Origin: a virus
Direction: 5' to 3' (one strand)
Length of the DNA: 37,926 nt
IMG/VR virus record: IMGVR_UViG_3300030101_002552
Location: 1 to 37,926 of that record
Positions within the stretch are counted from its first letter, which is position 1. Each line of letters starts with the position of its first letter. Shown here piece by piece: positions 1 to 6,963 of this stretch. Position numbers and translations under genes: made by a program. Below the pieces are notes generated by a model. It saw only the letters and a list, made by a program, of their open reading frames with translations. It did not search any database and was not told the DNA's origin.

Positions 1-135
1 AGAATACTGATTGTAAAATATGAGATTGTTGGAACTAGAATGTCCGGCAAAGATGGACAGTATTGGATTAATGAAAGTCCCGGTTTGAAATATATTTCAG
101 CAGAGGAGTATATTTCAGTGGAAGAAGAGGAATGA
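1..135 (+). CDS. 3' end of an unknown protein (truncated by window edge)
   Basis: An open frame enters from the left edge and ends in TGA at 133-135, giving 44 visible residues with an acidic tail (VEEEE). The start lies outside the window. The stop is followed two bases later by the ATG of the next gene, the same tight packing as the rest of this strand. No motif is recognisable in the visible part, and no function is proposed. Confidence 0.6.
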   Translation, partial: RILIVKYEIVGTRMSGKDGQYWINESPGLKYISAEEYISVEEEE

Positions 136-137
136 AT

Positions 138-278
138 ATGAACATGACACCTAAGAAAGCAGGTTACATTAGTTTCCTAGAACTGATTGCTAAAAAAAGC
201 ACCAGTCAAAAAGACAGAGAGTATGCAATTGACCAACTGGTTCAGATGGCCAATGGTGCTACATACAACGGAGAGTGA
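138..278 (+). CDS. Small unknown protein (46 aa)
   Basis: This short frame starts at an ATG two bases after the previous stop and ends with TGA at 276-278. The purine-rich GAAGAGGAA just upstream can serve as the ribosome binding site. The product is lysine-rich at the N-terminus and predicted mostly helical, with no cysteines or membrane segment. Its 3' end lies in a diverged copy of the seam sequence repeated at 6.5-7.4 kb (270-286), which also carries the start of the next gene. The family is not recognised; the call rests on gene packing and on the seam. Confidence 0.5.
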   Translation: MNMTPKKAGYISFLELIAKKSTSQKDREYAIDQLVQMANGATYNGE

Positions 279-286
279 CGGCATGA
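270..286 (+). repeat. Diverged copy of the stop-start seam repeat
   Basis: GGAGAGTGACGGCATGA differs from the consensus seam GGAGGTGACGGCATGA by one extra base. The extra base changes how it is read: the upstream gene stops at the TGA inside GAGTGA, and the downstream gene starts at the seam ATG (283). It lies 6.2 kb from the main cluster of copies. Confidence 0.6.
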
Positions 287-801
287 GTAAAAGACAGTAT
301 CATTCACTCAAGACGAGTTGGTATTGTACGGAGTGTGGCGATGAACAAGAGCCATATTTCATCGAGCGAACTCCAGAGTGGGATGACCATGAAGGAGATA
401 TGGAGTGGGGTTTATGCCCTGCACATGGTGATTCAAACCGCCTCCGTCAAAGAGTCAAACTACACAAAGAACACATCAAGTATGTTCCTAAGAGTTGGGT
501 CATCCGATGGAAAGCCAACGGTGAGTTTGATTGGTCTGTGTTAGGAGTTGACAAAATGAGTGAAACGCACATAGTCGAATCAGCAGATGGAGAAACCGAA
601 TACGAAGTGTTCTGTAAAGAATGCCACCCAGACGGTGAGGTTTGCTGTGACGAATGCTTACATCACAATGGCTTTGATATACCATGCAAAGCGTGTATTG
701 GTGAAGAAGAAGAAGAGTACGATAACCTTTGTTCTGAATGCCAGTCCGAAGTAGATGGATTAGCAGACGACATACATTGGATAGCACATGGAAGGCTGTG
801 A
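283..801 (+). CDS. Zinc-finger protein with a duplicated C-terminal module (172 aa)
   Basis: ATG 283 was chosen because it sits in a seam repeat five bases after the preceding stop, with GGAGAGTGA as ribosome binding site; the frame is open further upstream but would overlap the preceding gene. The protein has several Cys pairs: CTEC near the N-terminus, a CKEC...CCDEC group, then CKAC and CSEC in the last 50 residues. It is therefore probably a multi-zinc structural or nucleic-acid-binding protein. The last 35 or so residues (acidic run, C-x-E-C, then EVDGLADDI and WIAHG) closely match the C-terminus of the protein ending at 8077, and part of the DNA is identical. Function unknown; protein or DNA binding is inference. 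Confidence 0.75.
   Translation: MSKRQYHSLKTSWYCTECGDEQEPYFIERTPEWDDHEGDMEWGLCPAHGDSNRLRQRVKLHKEHIKYVPKSWVIRWKANGEFDWSVLGVDKMSETHIVESADGETEYEVFCKECHPDGEVCCDECLHHNGFDIPCKACIGEEEEEYDNLCSECQSEVDGLADDIHWIAHGRL
748..774 (+). repeat. 27-bp repeat, copy 1 (C-terminal EVDGLADDI module)
   Basis: These 27 bases recur exactly at 8024-8050. Both copies are in frame, at the same distance (27 bases) from the stop codon, inside otherwise different genes. This is the clearest DNA-level sign that the C-terminal zinc module was copied or exchanged. Confidence 0.8.
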
Positions 802-805
802 TAAG

Positions 806-2911
806 ATGCAAGAATTAGTAACCGTTGAACTTTACAAACACGCTCAGTTTAGTGAGCGAGTTGGATTGAAGATGCGGTATAACTTAGACACCTTTCATCA
901 CTTGAAAGACAAAATTCCTTTCCCTCGTTATATGTATGACGCTGAAAAGAAACTGTGGAGTATAGACGCTAGCCCAGAGACTATCAATGATGTTTGTGAA
1001 TTACTTGACAACCTAGGCTACGACACTAGCATCGTCAGAACATACACCAAATCCTTTTCCAAAAACCAGCAAAACAAATCTAACTGTTGGGTAAAAAAGA
1101 AGCGTACACGGCTCTATCTTCACTGGCCTTTTATTCGAGACGAAGACCTAAGAAACAAGGTTCGTTTGACTGTAAGAAGTGTGGCAGGTTGGAAGTTTCA
1201 CGCTGATGATAAGTGTTGGAGTATTCCTATCGCACAGGCTTCTACTCTATACAGTATGCTCGCAGATTTCTACGAGCCTCTAGCCGAAGCCATCCGAACA
1301 GATGACTCGGTCAAGGCTGAGATTGAGAGTAGCATCGAGAGAGTAGAACTTAGCAGTGCGGCTGAACTTGACGATGTCAGTCTTGAAAGTATCAACGAAA
1401 GACTAGCGGGTAAGTTTCCCGAAGGTCTTGACCTATACCCATTCCAAAAAGTAGCAGTTGCTTTTGCCGAAGCCAGTAAAGGTAGGTGCCTTATCGGAGA
1501 TGAGATGGGTATTGGTAAGACAATCAGTGCCATAGGTTATGCGGCTATCAATCCGAAAGCCCGACCTGCTTTGGTTGTCTGTCCATCCAATGTCAAATTC
1601 AACTGGAAAAAGGAACTGAACAAGTGGTTACCTAATGAGACTGTTCATGTGGTGACTCCTTCTTCCGATATCAAAGCGGCTGATGTCAAGAACATTGCCA
1701 AAGAAAAAGGTGCAAAAGAATCCGACTTGAAAACGAGAAAAACGGCTGAGAAGTTTTTGGAGAGCAGAGGTATATTTGCTGACAAATACATACCGGATGT
1801 CGATTTCATAATCATCAACTACGATATGATGATGAAGTATAACAAGTCACTTTACTCAAAGATGCTCAAGTTAGTAATTCTTGACGAGAGCCACTACATC
1901 AAAAATGTCGGGAGCAAAAAGAATCCTGTTCAAAGAACTACGGCTACTTTAACAATAGCACACGCCAGTCCTAAAGTGATTGCTTTGTCTGGTACTGCCA
2001 TATCTAGTAGACCAAAAGAGTTCTTCAATACTCTCAATCTCATGAGGCCAAGTCAGTTCAATTCATTTTGGGACTTTGCACAAAGATACTGCGACCCATA
2101 CAATGACGGGTTTGGTTGGAACTTCAACGGTGCATCTAACATCAAAGAACTCAATGAGCGCACAAGAGACTTGTGTATTCGTAGACTCAAGAGTGAGGTG
2201 CTACCCGAACTACCACCGAAGACACGGACTTTCTTCCCTATCGAATTAGATAAAGCGGTAAGAAGCCCATACGATTTCGCTCAAGAAGAATGGGACAGGC
2301 AGATTGATTCTTACTATCTAAATGGCCAACCTTTGCCGAAAGGTATCATGCTCACTATGATTAACGACCTGCGACAGATATGCGGTCACATCAAGGTTAA
2401 TTATGCGGCTGATTGGATTGAACAGTATAGAGAGCAAACAGGTAAGCCGATAGTGGTATTCGCACATCACCGTGAGGTAGTCGAAAGACTGGCCAAGAAA
2501 GTGAACGGTAAGATAATATCCGGTGCGACTGATTCAAAGACAAGGCAAGAACTTGTTGACGACTTTCAAGCGGGTAAGATTGGTGTCTTAGTCTGTAATA
2601 CTATTGCGGCAAAGGAAGGTATCACTCTTACCATGGCTGACACAGTCTTGTTCATCGAAAGAGAATGGACACCGACTGATGAAGAGCAAGCCGAAGACCG
2701 TGTATATCGTATTGGACAGGAGAGTCAACATGTACACGCTGTCTACTTGTCATGTGTTGGAACAATTGACGAACACTTTGACAGGGTTGTAGAGCAGAAG
2801 CGACAAGTTGTCAAGGCTGTTCTCGACGGTGGTAATGTCCAACAGCGAAAGGGTCTTGTCAGTGAACTAGTTAAGCGATTAAAGAAAGAGCGAGGCTGGA
2901 GGTTCAAGTGA
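806..2911 (+). CDS. SNF2-family DNA-dependent ATPase, SMARCAL1/HARP-like
   Basis: This is a superfamily 2 SNF2 ATPase that would remodel or anneal DNA at forks or nucleoprotein. Walker A is DEMGIGKT (residues about 232-239), Walker B is DESH (about 360), motif III is LSGTA, and the C-terminal lobe ends in EDRVYRIGQ (about 630-638), the typical SNF2 motif VI. The N-terminal 200 residues contain two repeats, each with an aromatic-lysine-Trp-Ser-Ile signature (KKLWSID and DKCWSIP), resembling the HARP repeats of SMARCAL1. ATG 806 is preferred because GGAAGG lies about ten bases upstream and it avoids overlap; an in-frame ATG at 788 would add six residues. At about 700 residues it is a full-length enzyme. 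The motor call is certain; the HARP assignment is by eye. Confidence 0.93.
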   Translation: MQELVTVELYKHAQFSERVGLKMRYNLDTFHHLKDKIPFPRYMYDAEKKLWSIDASPETINDVCELLDNLGYDTSIVRTYTKSFSKNQQNKSNCWVKKKRTRLYLHWPFIRDEDLRNKVRLTVRSVAGWKFHADDKCWSIPIAQASTLYSMLADFYEPLAEAIRTDDSVKAEIESSIERVELSSAAELDDVSLESINERLAGKFPEGLDLYPFQKVAVAFAEASKGRCLIGDEMGIGKTISAIGYAAINPKARPALVVCPSNVKFNWKKELNKWLPNETVHVVTPSSDIKAADVKNIAKEKGAKESDLKTRKTAEKFLESRGIFADKYIPDVDFIIINYDMMMKYNKSLYSKMLKLVILDESHYIKNVGSKKNPVQRTTATLTIAHASPKVIALSGTAISSRPKEFFNTLNLMRPSQFNSFWDFAQRYCDPYNDGFGWNFNGASNIKELNERTRDLCIRRLKSEVLPELPPKTRTFFPIELDKAVRSPYDFAQEEWDRQIDSYYLNGQPLPKGIMLTMINDLRQICGHIKVNYAADWIEQYREQTGKPIVVFAHHREVVERLAKKVNGKIISGATDSKTRQELVDDFQAGKIGVLVCNTIAAKEGITLTMADTVLFIEREWTPTDEEQAEDRVYRIGQESQHVHAVYLSCVGTIDEHFDRVVEQKRQVVKAVLDGGNVQQRKGLVSELVKRLKKERGWRFK
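1061..1079 (+). repeat. 19-bp repeat, copy 1 (inside SNF2 gene)
   Basis: AAAAACCAGCAAAACAAAT occurs here in the SNF2 coding sequence and again at 3198-3216 in the leader upstream of the DUF932-like gene. The meaning is unknown; the A-rich composition makes chance similarity possible. Confidence 0.5.
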
Positions 2912-3150
2912 TGATAGACTTTAGCGAAGTTGGTACAATAGTATTACACGACATCGAGGGCACTAAGTGCGTTCAGTTATTTCCACATGAAGGTAAAACC
3001 ATTCAAGATATGTTGGAAGTTTTAGACGAAGGGCTAGGAAAAATGAATCATGATAGTTCTTCAATTATCCAAAGAGGTATTCTACTTGACCGTGAAGAGT
3101 ATAAAATCAAGCGGAGTACACCGATTCCATGCGTTTTTCTGTTCGATTGA
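2911..3150 (+). CDS. Small unknown protein (79 aa)
   Basis: The ATG at 2911 shares its A with the stop of the SNF2 gene (TGATG), and GGAGG lies eight bases upstream, so the two are translationally coupled. A GTG at 2908 is in frame but less well placed. The product is soluble, with an acidic N-terminal half and a C-terminal half rich in Ile and Arg/Lys; no motif is recognised. It is the last gene before a promoter-bearing gap, so it probably closes the first operon. Confidence 0.65.
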   Translation: MIDFSEVGTIVLHDIEGTKCVQLFPHEGKTIQDMLEVLDEGLGKMNHDSSSIIQRGILLDREEYKIKRSTPIPCVFLFD

Positions 3151-3160
3151 GCGCAGATTC

Positions 3161-3171
3161 ACTATATAAAG
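3161..3171 (+). promoter_or_regulatory. Archaeal TATA box upstream of the DUF932-like gene
   Basis: ACTATATAAAG is a strong archaeal TATA element within the 103-base gap at 3151-3253, which holds no gene. Initiation about 25 bases from its centre would fall near 3194, leaving a leader of about 60 bases before the ATG at 3254. The leader contains the second copy of the 19-bp A-rich repeat. Confidence 0.6.
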
Positions 3172-3197
3172 AACCAACAAAGGATAGGTAGCGAACA

Positions 3198-3216
3198 AAA
3201 AACCAGCAAAACAAAT
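3198..3216 (+). repeat. 19-bp repeat, copy 2 (leader of DUF932-like gene)
   Basis: This is an exact match to 1061-1079. It lies between the two TATA-like boxes, close to the predicted start of transcription from the upstream box. Confidence 0.5.
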
Positions 3217-3220
3217 GGTA

Positions 3221-3232
3221 AAAAATATAAAG
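3221..3232 (+). promoter_or_regulatory. Second TATA-like element
   Basis: AAAAATATAAAG is centred about 27 bases before the ATG at 3254, the spacing expected for a leaderless archaeal transcript. However, a GGAGGA ribosome binding site follows at 3241-3246, which argues that the upstream box is the one used. It may be a second promoter or simply A-rich leader. Confidence 0.35.
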
Positions 3233-3253
3233 AGAAACAAGGAGGAACAAAAT

Positions 3254-4771
3254 ATGACAGAAGTAGTATTGATAGGCAAGATAACACAGAGCACACAGAA
3301 TTTGGTAGAAGTCGAATACCCAACCGTAACGGGCGTTCACACTATTAGGCTGACAAGGACAATGATAGCACGATTCGAGCGCATCGAAGGTGGCAGAGTT
3401 GCACTGTTAGTAAGACCGGATGACGGAACAGTAAGAGGCGCACACATCGCCAAGATAGTTCAAGGCGACTGGGCACCACTTCATGTGACTCAAGAACACA
3501 TTGACATAGTGACTGCTATGGAGATGCACGAAGATATACCGGTAACTACACAAGCAGAAGAATCAGATGATGTACCTGTATGGTCTTCGCCACAAGAAGC
3601 ACCGACTATTACATTAGTAGACGAGGACAGTGGCACTGAAACGGTGGTCATGCCAGATGGCCCATTCGATGAAATGCTGTTTAGTGGCGGAAGAAAGAAG
3701 AAAGACACAATCAACTGGGACTTTGAACCTGTAAGAAAACCTGCTTTCGTAGTTCATGAAGAGGGTCAAGAAGGCGCTACTGTTGCTAGAGTAAATAACG
3801 AAGCAGGTGAGCCAATTGCTTACCACATCTTCAATCCACTCTACCAAAGTAACAAGCGACCTGCTGGTGCTTACTTGGGAACATTCAGTCCGACATACTA
3901 TCCTATGCCTTATCGAAAAGGATATGGCCCAATATTGGATATGGCCGCTGAGAAAGGTTGGCCAGCACAAGTTATTGCATGGAATGAAGGTAAGGCATCT
4001 GCCATGTTTGTAGACGCTACCAGTAATGTAGATTGGGAAAAGGCCACCTCTCACTTAGGAGACAAGTGGACAAGGAGAGGCTTCCGTAACCAAGGCGACT
4101 ATCGTATTGGCTTTGCTATCTACAACAGCCTCGATGGTTCATCAGCGTTCAAAGTTCAAGCAGTTGCTGAAAGACTACAGTGTTCAAACGGACAGGTGTT
4201 GGGCGACAGTGCCACCATTGTCAACCTTAAACACACAACCAATGCACTAGGTAACTATGACTTTGAAGGCTTGGCTGAAAAGATAATGGAAGTACTAGAA
4301 GTAGCGGCTCAAGAAATCATCGTAGCCGAGTCAATGAAAGATATACAAATCAATAGAGATGTCTTTGAAAAACTAATGACCGTTTGCCAAAGAAAGAAAC
4401 TAATCACTAAGCCGGTTGTCAAGAGAGACGACGCAGGTAATGTTACTGGATTGAGCAGAGGTTACATGTGGAGACTCATGGGACAAGGTTGGACTAACCC
4501 AAGCGAGCCTTGGGTAGCAGTCAGCCCTAAAGACCAAGGAACTCTATATCAAGTCATGAACATATTGACGGGTGCTATCACTCACAAGCCAGAGTGGACA
4601 GACGGTAAGGGAACTAACCTGAAAGGTTCTACGCTCAACTACAATACTATGACTGACAGATTACAGACAGTTCACAAAGTGCTTGGCGATATTACAAGAA
4701 AGAGTATTGACGGAGTATCTATCGAAAAGCAACTTGAGAACATACCAATGTTCAGTCAAATCCTATACTGA
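3254..4771 (+). CDS. DUF932-like phage/plasmid protein (505 aa)
   Basis: ATG 3254 is chosen over an in-frame ATG at 3215 because GGAGGA lies eight bases before it. The N-terminal 60 residues look like a small beta domain (LIGKIT...RVALLV). An acidic linker follows, then a central region with the pattern of DUF932/TIGR03299 phage- and plasmid-encoded proteins: RGFRNQGDY, then NSLDGSSAF and an ERLQCSNGQ segment. The C-terminal part is helical. DUF932 proteins are common in phages and plasmids and have no settled role. The gene has its own promoter, the only clear one in the first 10 kb, and a leader, suggesting strong expression, perhaps early. The family match is moderate and by eye; the N-terminal domain is not recognised. 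Confidence 0.75.
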   Translation: MTEVVLIGKITQSTQNLVEVEYPTVTGVHTIRLTRTMIARFERIEGGRVALLVRPDDGTVRGAHIAKIVQGDWAPLHVTQEHIDIVTAMEMHEDIPVTTQAEESDDVPVWSSPQEAPTITLVDEDSGTETVVMPDGPFDEMLFSGGRKKKDTINWDFEPVRKPAFVVHEEGQEGATVARVNNEAGEPIAYHIFNPLYQSNKRPAGAYLGTFSPTYYPMPYRKGYGPILDMAAEKGWPAQVIAWNEGKASAMFVDATSNVDWEKATSHLGDKWTRRGFRNQGDYRIGFAIYNSLDGSSAFKVQAVAERLQCSNGQVLGDSATIVNLKHTTNALGNYDFEGLAEKIMEVLEVAAQEIIVAESMKDIQINRDVFEKLMTVCQRKKLITKPVVKRDDAGNVTGLSRGYMWRLMGQGWTNPSEPWVAVSPKDQGTLYQVMNILTGAITHKPEWTDGKGTNLKGSTLNYNTMTDRLQTVHKVLGDITRKSIDGVSIEKQLENIPMFSQILY

Positions 4772-4780
4772 GGTAATCAC

Positions 4781-5488
4781 ATGAACGAAGAAACACCAGA
4801 AGAAGCCGTGAAACTAATACTAGAACGGTTGAGAGAAGGAGGGCTTTGGCAACCGCACGGCTTAGGATTATCTTATGTCAAAGAAAGTGGTAATCAAGTT
4901 ACCTTGACAGCACAAGAAAATACTCCCATGAGTGCCCAAGCGAGGATACGAATGAGGCTGTTGCTGGAGGATGTCGGATGGAAAGTAGACGAAACTACTT
5001 GTCAACTTGTTGAAGTAGAACATTTAACTCCAGAGCAAAAGCACATCAAAGAAATGCAGATGCGACAAGAGTTGGCACAGAGTTGGAAATGTTCTTGTGG
5101 TACACCGCTGTCGGCTTTTCCACTTGAGGAAGGTGTATGGAAACACGAAGGTCAACAAGATATGATGTTACCTAACGGTGAGACTGAAATGGTAGAACAG
5201 TGGCATGTCTTGATAACTTGCCCTACTTGTGATGCAGAAATACCCACCGACCCTTATGACTACGGTTTGCTCGCTGGCGACGACGAAGCAATGCTAACTT
5301 ACAAAACCGACAAAATAGTTTACACTGCCATTGATAGACCTACGATTATCGACATGATAGATAGCAAAGTAGGTGACTCCTTGTTAATACTTGGAACATT
5401 CTGTCCGTTCAACGGTGATTTGTTACCTCCTCATGTAAGAGGTGCTGTAGTCACATTCAAAGAAATAGAAAGGAGTGAAGAAGAATGA
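4781..5488 (+). CDS. Unknown protein with a zinc-ribbon pair (235 aa)
   Basis: The start follows the previous stop by nine bases, with GAGGTAATC as ribosome binding site. The N-terminal about 95 residues are charged and helical with alternating strands. A CSCG pair in the middle and a CPTC pair about 45 residues later can form one zinc ribbon. The C-terminal 60 residues are hydrophobic and strand-rich, with no membrane helix. The last codons overlap the next ATG by four bases (ATGA). No family is recognised; the zinc ribbon suggests nucleic-acid or protein binding. Confidence 0.7.
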   Translation: MNEETPEEAVKLILERLREGGLWQPHGLGLSYVKESGNQVTLTAQENTPMSAQARIRMRLLLEDVGWKVDETTCQLVEVEHLTPEQKHIKEMQMRQELAQSWKCSCGTPLSAFPLEEGVWKHEGQQDMMLPNGETEMVEQWHVLITCPTCDAEIPTDPYDYGLLAGDDEAMLTYKTDKIVYTAIDRPTIIDMIDSKVGDSLLILGTFCPFNGDLLPPHVRGAVVTFKEIERSEEE

Positions 5489-5580
5489 AAAGAGAATATA
5501 AATTTGCAGGGCTTTTTACAATTGAGCAAGTAAGAAGGATAGAAGAATTATTTATGTTATTTGAGGAGGAGGAGAAATGA
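5485..5580 (+). CDS. Micro-protein of 31 aa
   Basis: A 32-codon frame starts at an ATGA overlap with the previous gene and ends at an ATGA overlap with the next, and a GGAGTGAAGAAG stretch lies upstream. The product is a basic-then-acidic helix (KREYKF..., then EEEEK). Filling a gap exactly with overlaps at both ends supports it as a real gene, although the acidic end also carries the GGAGGAGGAG ribosome binding site of the next gene. No function can be proposed. Confidence 0.5.
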   Translation: MKREYKFAGLFTIEQVRRIEELFMLFEEEEK

Positions 5581-5855
5581 GAATCGAAATGTTACAAGCA
5601 GTAGACGGCGATTCCTTACCGTTTATCAGAGCACTCGTAGTGAACAAAAATGATGCCAGTAAACCCTGTGAAAATTGCGGGAAGCGTTCTTATACTCACA
5701 AACTACTCGCTAAAGAAGACACTGATTGGTGTTTGAATTGTAACGATGAATACTATAGGAAGGGTTGGTCGGAAATGAAAATGGGTCTGTGGTGCATGGA
5801 ACAGATGACCAAAGGTATGGCTATTGCAGTAGTAACCGAAGAATCAGAGGAATAG
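5577..5855 (+). CDS. Small zinc-ribbon protein (92 aa)
   Basis: The gene begins in an ATGA overlap, with GGAGGAGGAG just upstream as a strong ribosome binding site. CENCG near residue 31 and CLNC near residue 52 form a classic four-cysteine zinc ribbon. The C-terminal 30 residues are Met-rich and end acidic. Compact proteins of this kind in archaeal viruses are often DNA-binding or adaptor proteins, but nothing here identifies a partner. It lies in a run of several very small genes. Confidence 0.7.
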   Translation: MRIEMLQAVDGDSLPFIRALVVNKNDASKPCENCGKRSYTHKLLAKEDTDWCLNCNDEYYRKGWSEMKMGLWCMEQMTKGMAIAVVTEESEE

Positions 5856-5857
5856 AT

Positions 5858-5992
5858 ATGGGATATTTTGAAAAAGCAATTGTTGGACTGCTAAGTATAG
5901 CAATAGCGCACATAGACAACGGTGACATAGACAAAGCAAGAGCCACGATGTTAGGACTCATAGATTCATTAGAAGGACAGGTGGAAGCATGA
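5858..5992 (+). CDS. Micro-protein, helical (44 aa)
   Basis: ATG 5858 follows the previous stop by two bases, and the stop overlaps the next ATG by four bases. The first half is hydrophobic (AIVGLLSIAIAHI) but short and interrupted, so a membrane segment is possible but weak. The second half (IDKARATMLGLIDSL) looks like an amphipathic helix. Frame use that fits both neighbours exactly supports a real gene. Function unknown. Confidence 0.6.
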   Translation: MGYFEKAIVGLLSIAIAHIDNGDIDKARATMLGLIDSLEGQVEA

Positions 5993-6504
5993 ACATATTT
6001 GTACTAGACGAAGACCCAGCGCAAGCCGCTAGATACCTAGACGATGTTAGACTACCCAAGATGTGTGTGGAGTCAGCACAGATGATGGCATCAGCCCTGC
6101 GTAGGCATGGTGCTACTGATGAGCAGATGCCTCTAACTAAGAAAGGAACACCTTACATTGGTGGCTACAAGCATCACCCATGCACAGTATGGGCTGGCGA
6201 CAGTCGCTGTAATTTCGTATGGCTTGCTTTACACGCAATTGAACAATGCAAGGAATACACTCGAAGGTTCGGTAAAGAACACGCTTGTTCTGGTCCAATC
6301 AATCACATGGCTCGAATGTATAGCACTGTTAAATTTGAGGAAGAATACATGACACCATTTGCACAGGCTATGCCAGACGAATACAAGTCCGATGACGATG
6401 TGGTCAAAGCCTACAGGTCTTACTACAAGTCTAAGGAATACAGCAAAGGTGGTGTTCGATACATCCGAGCAGATGTTCCTACTTGGTGGGAGGTGACGGC
6501 ATGA
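5989..6504 (+). CDS. Conserved phage-type protein beginning MNIFVLDEDP (171 aa)
   Basis: The N-terminus (MNIFVLDEDPAQAARYLDD, then a KMCVESAQMM segment) resembles a family of uncharacterised proteins I recall from many tailed phages, whose members begin similarly and continue with a KMxxESAQ helix. A central GGYKHHPCTVWAGDS block is rich in residues that could bind metal or nucleic acid (two His, Cys, Trp, Asp). No catalytic activity is known to me for the family. The C-terminus reads WWEVTA because the gene ends in the first full copy of the seam repeat, whose GGAGGTGA also serves the next gene through an ATGA overlap. Confidence 0.75.
   Translation: MNIFVLDEDPAQAARYLDDVRLPKMCVESAQMMASALRRHGATDEQMPLTKKGTPYIGGYKHHPCTVWAGDSRCNFVWLALHAIEQCKEYTRRFGKEHACSGPINHMARMYSTVKFEEEYMTPFAQAMPDEYKSDDDVVKAYRSYYKSKEYSKGGVRYIRADVPTWWEVTA
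6487..6504 (+). repeat. Seam repeat copy 1 (TGG + GGAGGTGA + CGGC + ATGA)
   Basis: This is a full copy of the 16-base core GGAGGTGACGGCATGA (6489-6504). In one frame it encodes the C-terminal EVTA and the stop of the gene starting at 5989. It also carries the ribosome binding site and ATG 6501 of the next gene. Confidence 0.85.
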
Positions 6505-6665
6505 TTATGATGAAGTGTAATATTGTTGATTGTCGTGTTAAGACTTTCATTGTTGGTAATTGGGAGGATGAAGTATGGGAATACGAAGAGTCATCAGCAT
6601 GGTCTATGTTGAAAAACAACTGTTGTCCGGGGTGCGGAGAAGAAAGCGTGGAGGTGACGGCATGA
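6501..6665 (+). CDS. Micro-protein with zinc-knuckle cysteines (54 aa)
   Basis: The start ATG 6501 lies in a seam repeat, four bases after a perfect GGAGGTGA. Two Cys near the N-terminus (CNIVDC) and CCPGC near the C-terminus make a four-cysteine zinc site across a short strand and acidic loop (WEDEVWEYEE). The product ends SVEVTA from the next seam copy. The seam extends upstream to the serine codon, so the last six residues look acquired with the seam rather than specific to the protein. Family unknown. Confidence 0.65.
   Translation: MIMMKCNIVDCRVKTFIVGNWEDEVWEYEESSAWSMLKNNCCPGCGEESVEVTA
6645..6665 (+). repeat. Seam repeat copy 2
   Basis: The extended form of the seam (AGC GTG plus the 16-base core) encodes SVEVTA-stop and contains ATG 6662 of the next gene. 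Confidence 0.85.
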
Positions 6666-6772
6666 ATTGGGCTATACACAGGGCGTATTACATTGACCTA
6701 CTCAAGAAGGGTTGGCCTCTCAAGAAGGCTTATGATGAAGCAATTAGACTAAGCGTGGAGGTGACGGCGTGA
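6662..6772 (+). CDS. Micro-protein of 36 aa between two seams
   Basis: This is the shortest member of the array. ATG 6662 is in one seam and the TGA is in the next, so only about 30 codons are unique. The unique part is a basic and aromatic helix pair (MNWAIHRAYYIDLLKKG, then PLKKAYDEAIRL), followed by SVEVTA. There are no cysteines. It is likely translated because it has the perfect GGAGGTGA site on its 5' side, and its own stop also forms the GTG start of the next gene. Function unknown. Confidence 0.6.
   Translation: MNWAIHRAYYIDLLKKGWPLKKAYDEAIRLSVEVTA
6752..6772 (+). repeat. Seam repeat copy 3 (GTG-start variant)
   Basis: This is the same extended seam, with GGCGTGA in place of GGCATGA. 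The downstream gene therefore starts with GTG at 6769, while the upstream C-terminus remains SVEVTA. Confidence 0.85.
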
Positions 6773-6963
6773 TTAGGTGCTATGGAATTGCATACGGCAA
6801 AGACGACTTTTTGCATGTTGATGTTTCTAAAACTGAAAGAGGGGCGAAGATGTATGCAACTCGTAATGGCTACACTAAAGTCACAATTAGGGTAGGCTAT
6901 CACGCTGAAATAATTGCTGAAAAGGTAAATGGTAAGTGGCAAAGCGTGGAGGTGACGGCATGA
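6769..6963 (+). CDS. Small unknown protein (64 aa), GTG start
   Basis: The GTG at 6769 lies four bases after GGAGGTGA, in the seam variant with GGCGTGA; there is no ATG nearby in frame. The product is a compact alpha-beta protein: MIRCYGIAYGKDDFLHVDV, then a helix (TERGAKMYATRNGY), then strands (KVTIRVGYHAEIIAEKV), ending SVEVTA. The fold could be a small dsRNA-binding-like or ferredoxin-like module, but no family is recognised. Confidence 0.65.
   Translation: MIRCYGIAYGKDDFLHVDVSKTERGAKMYATRNGYTKVTIRVGYHAEIIAEKVNGKWQSVEVTA
6943..6963 (+). repeat. Seam repeat copy 4
   Basis: The extended seam again encodes SVEVTA-stop and provides ATG 6960 through an ATGA overlap. Confidence 0.85.

Noticed and set aside
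788-805. Upstream in-frame ATG for the SNF2 gene
   Set aside because: It would overlap the previous gene by 14 bases and has no good ribosome binding site, whereas ATG 806 has GGAAGG upstream.
3614-4054. 146-codon minus-strand open frame inside the DUF932-like gene
   Set aside because: Opposite a well-supported gene with its own promoter and ribosome binding site; the translated sequence looks like antisense noise.
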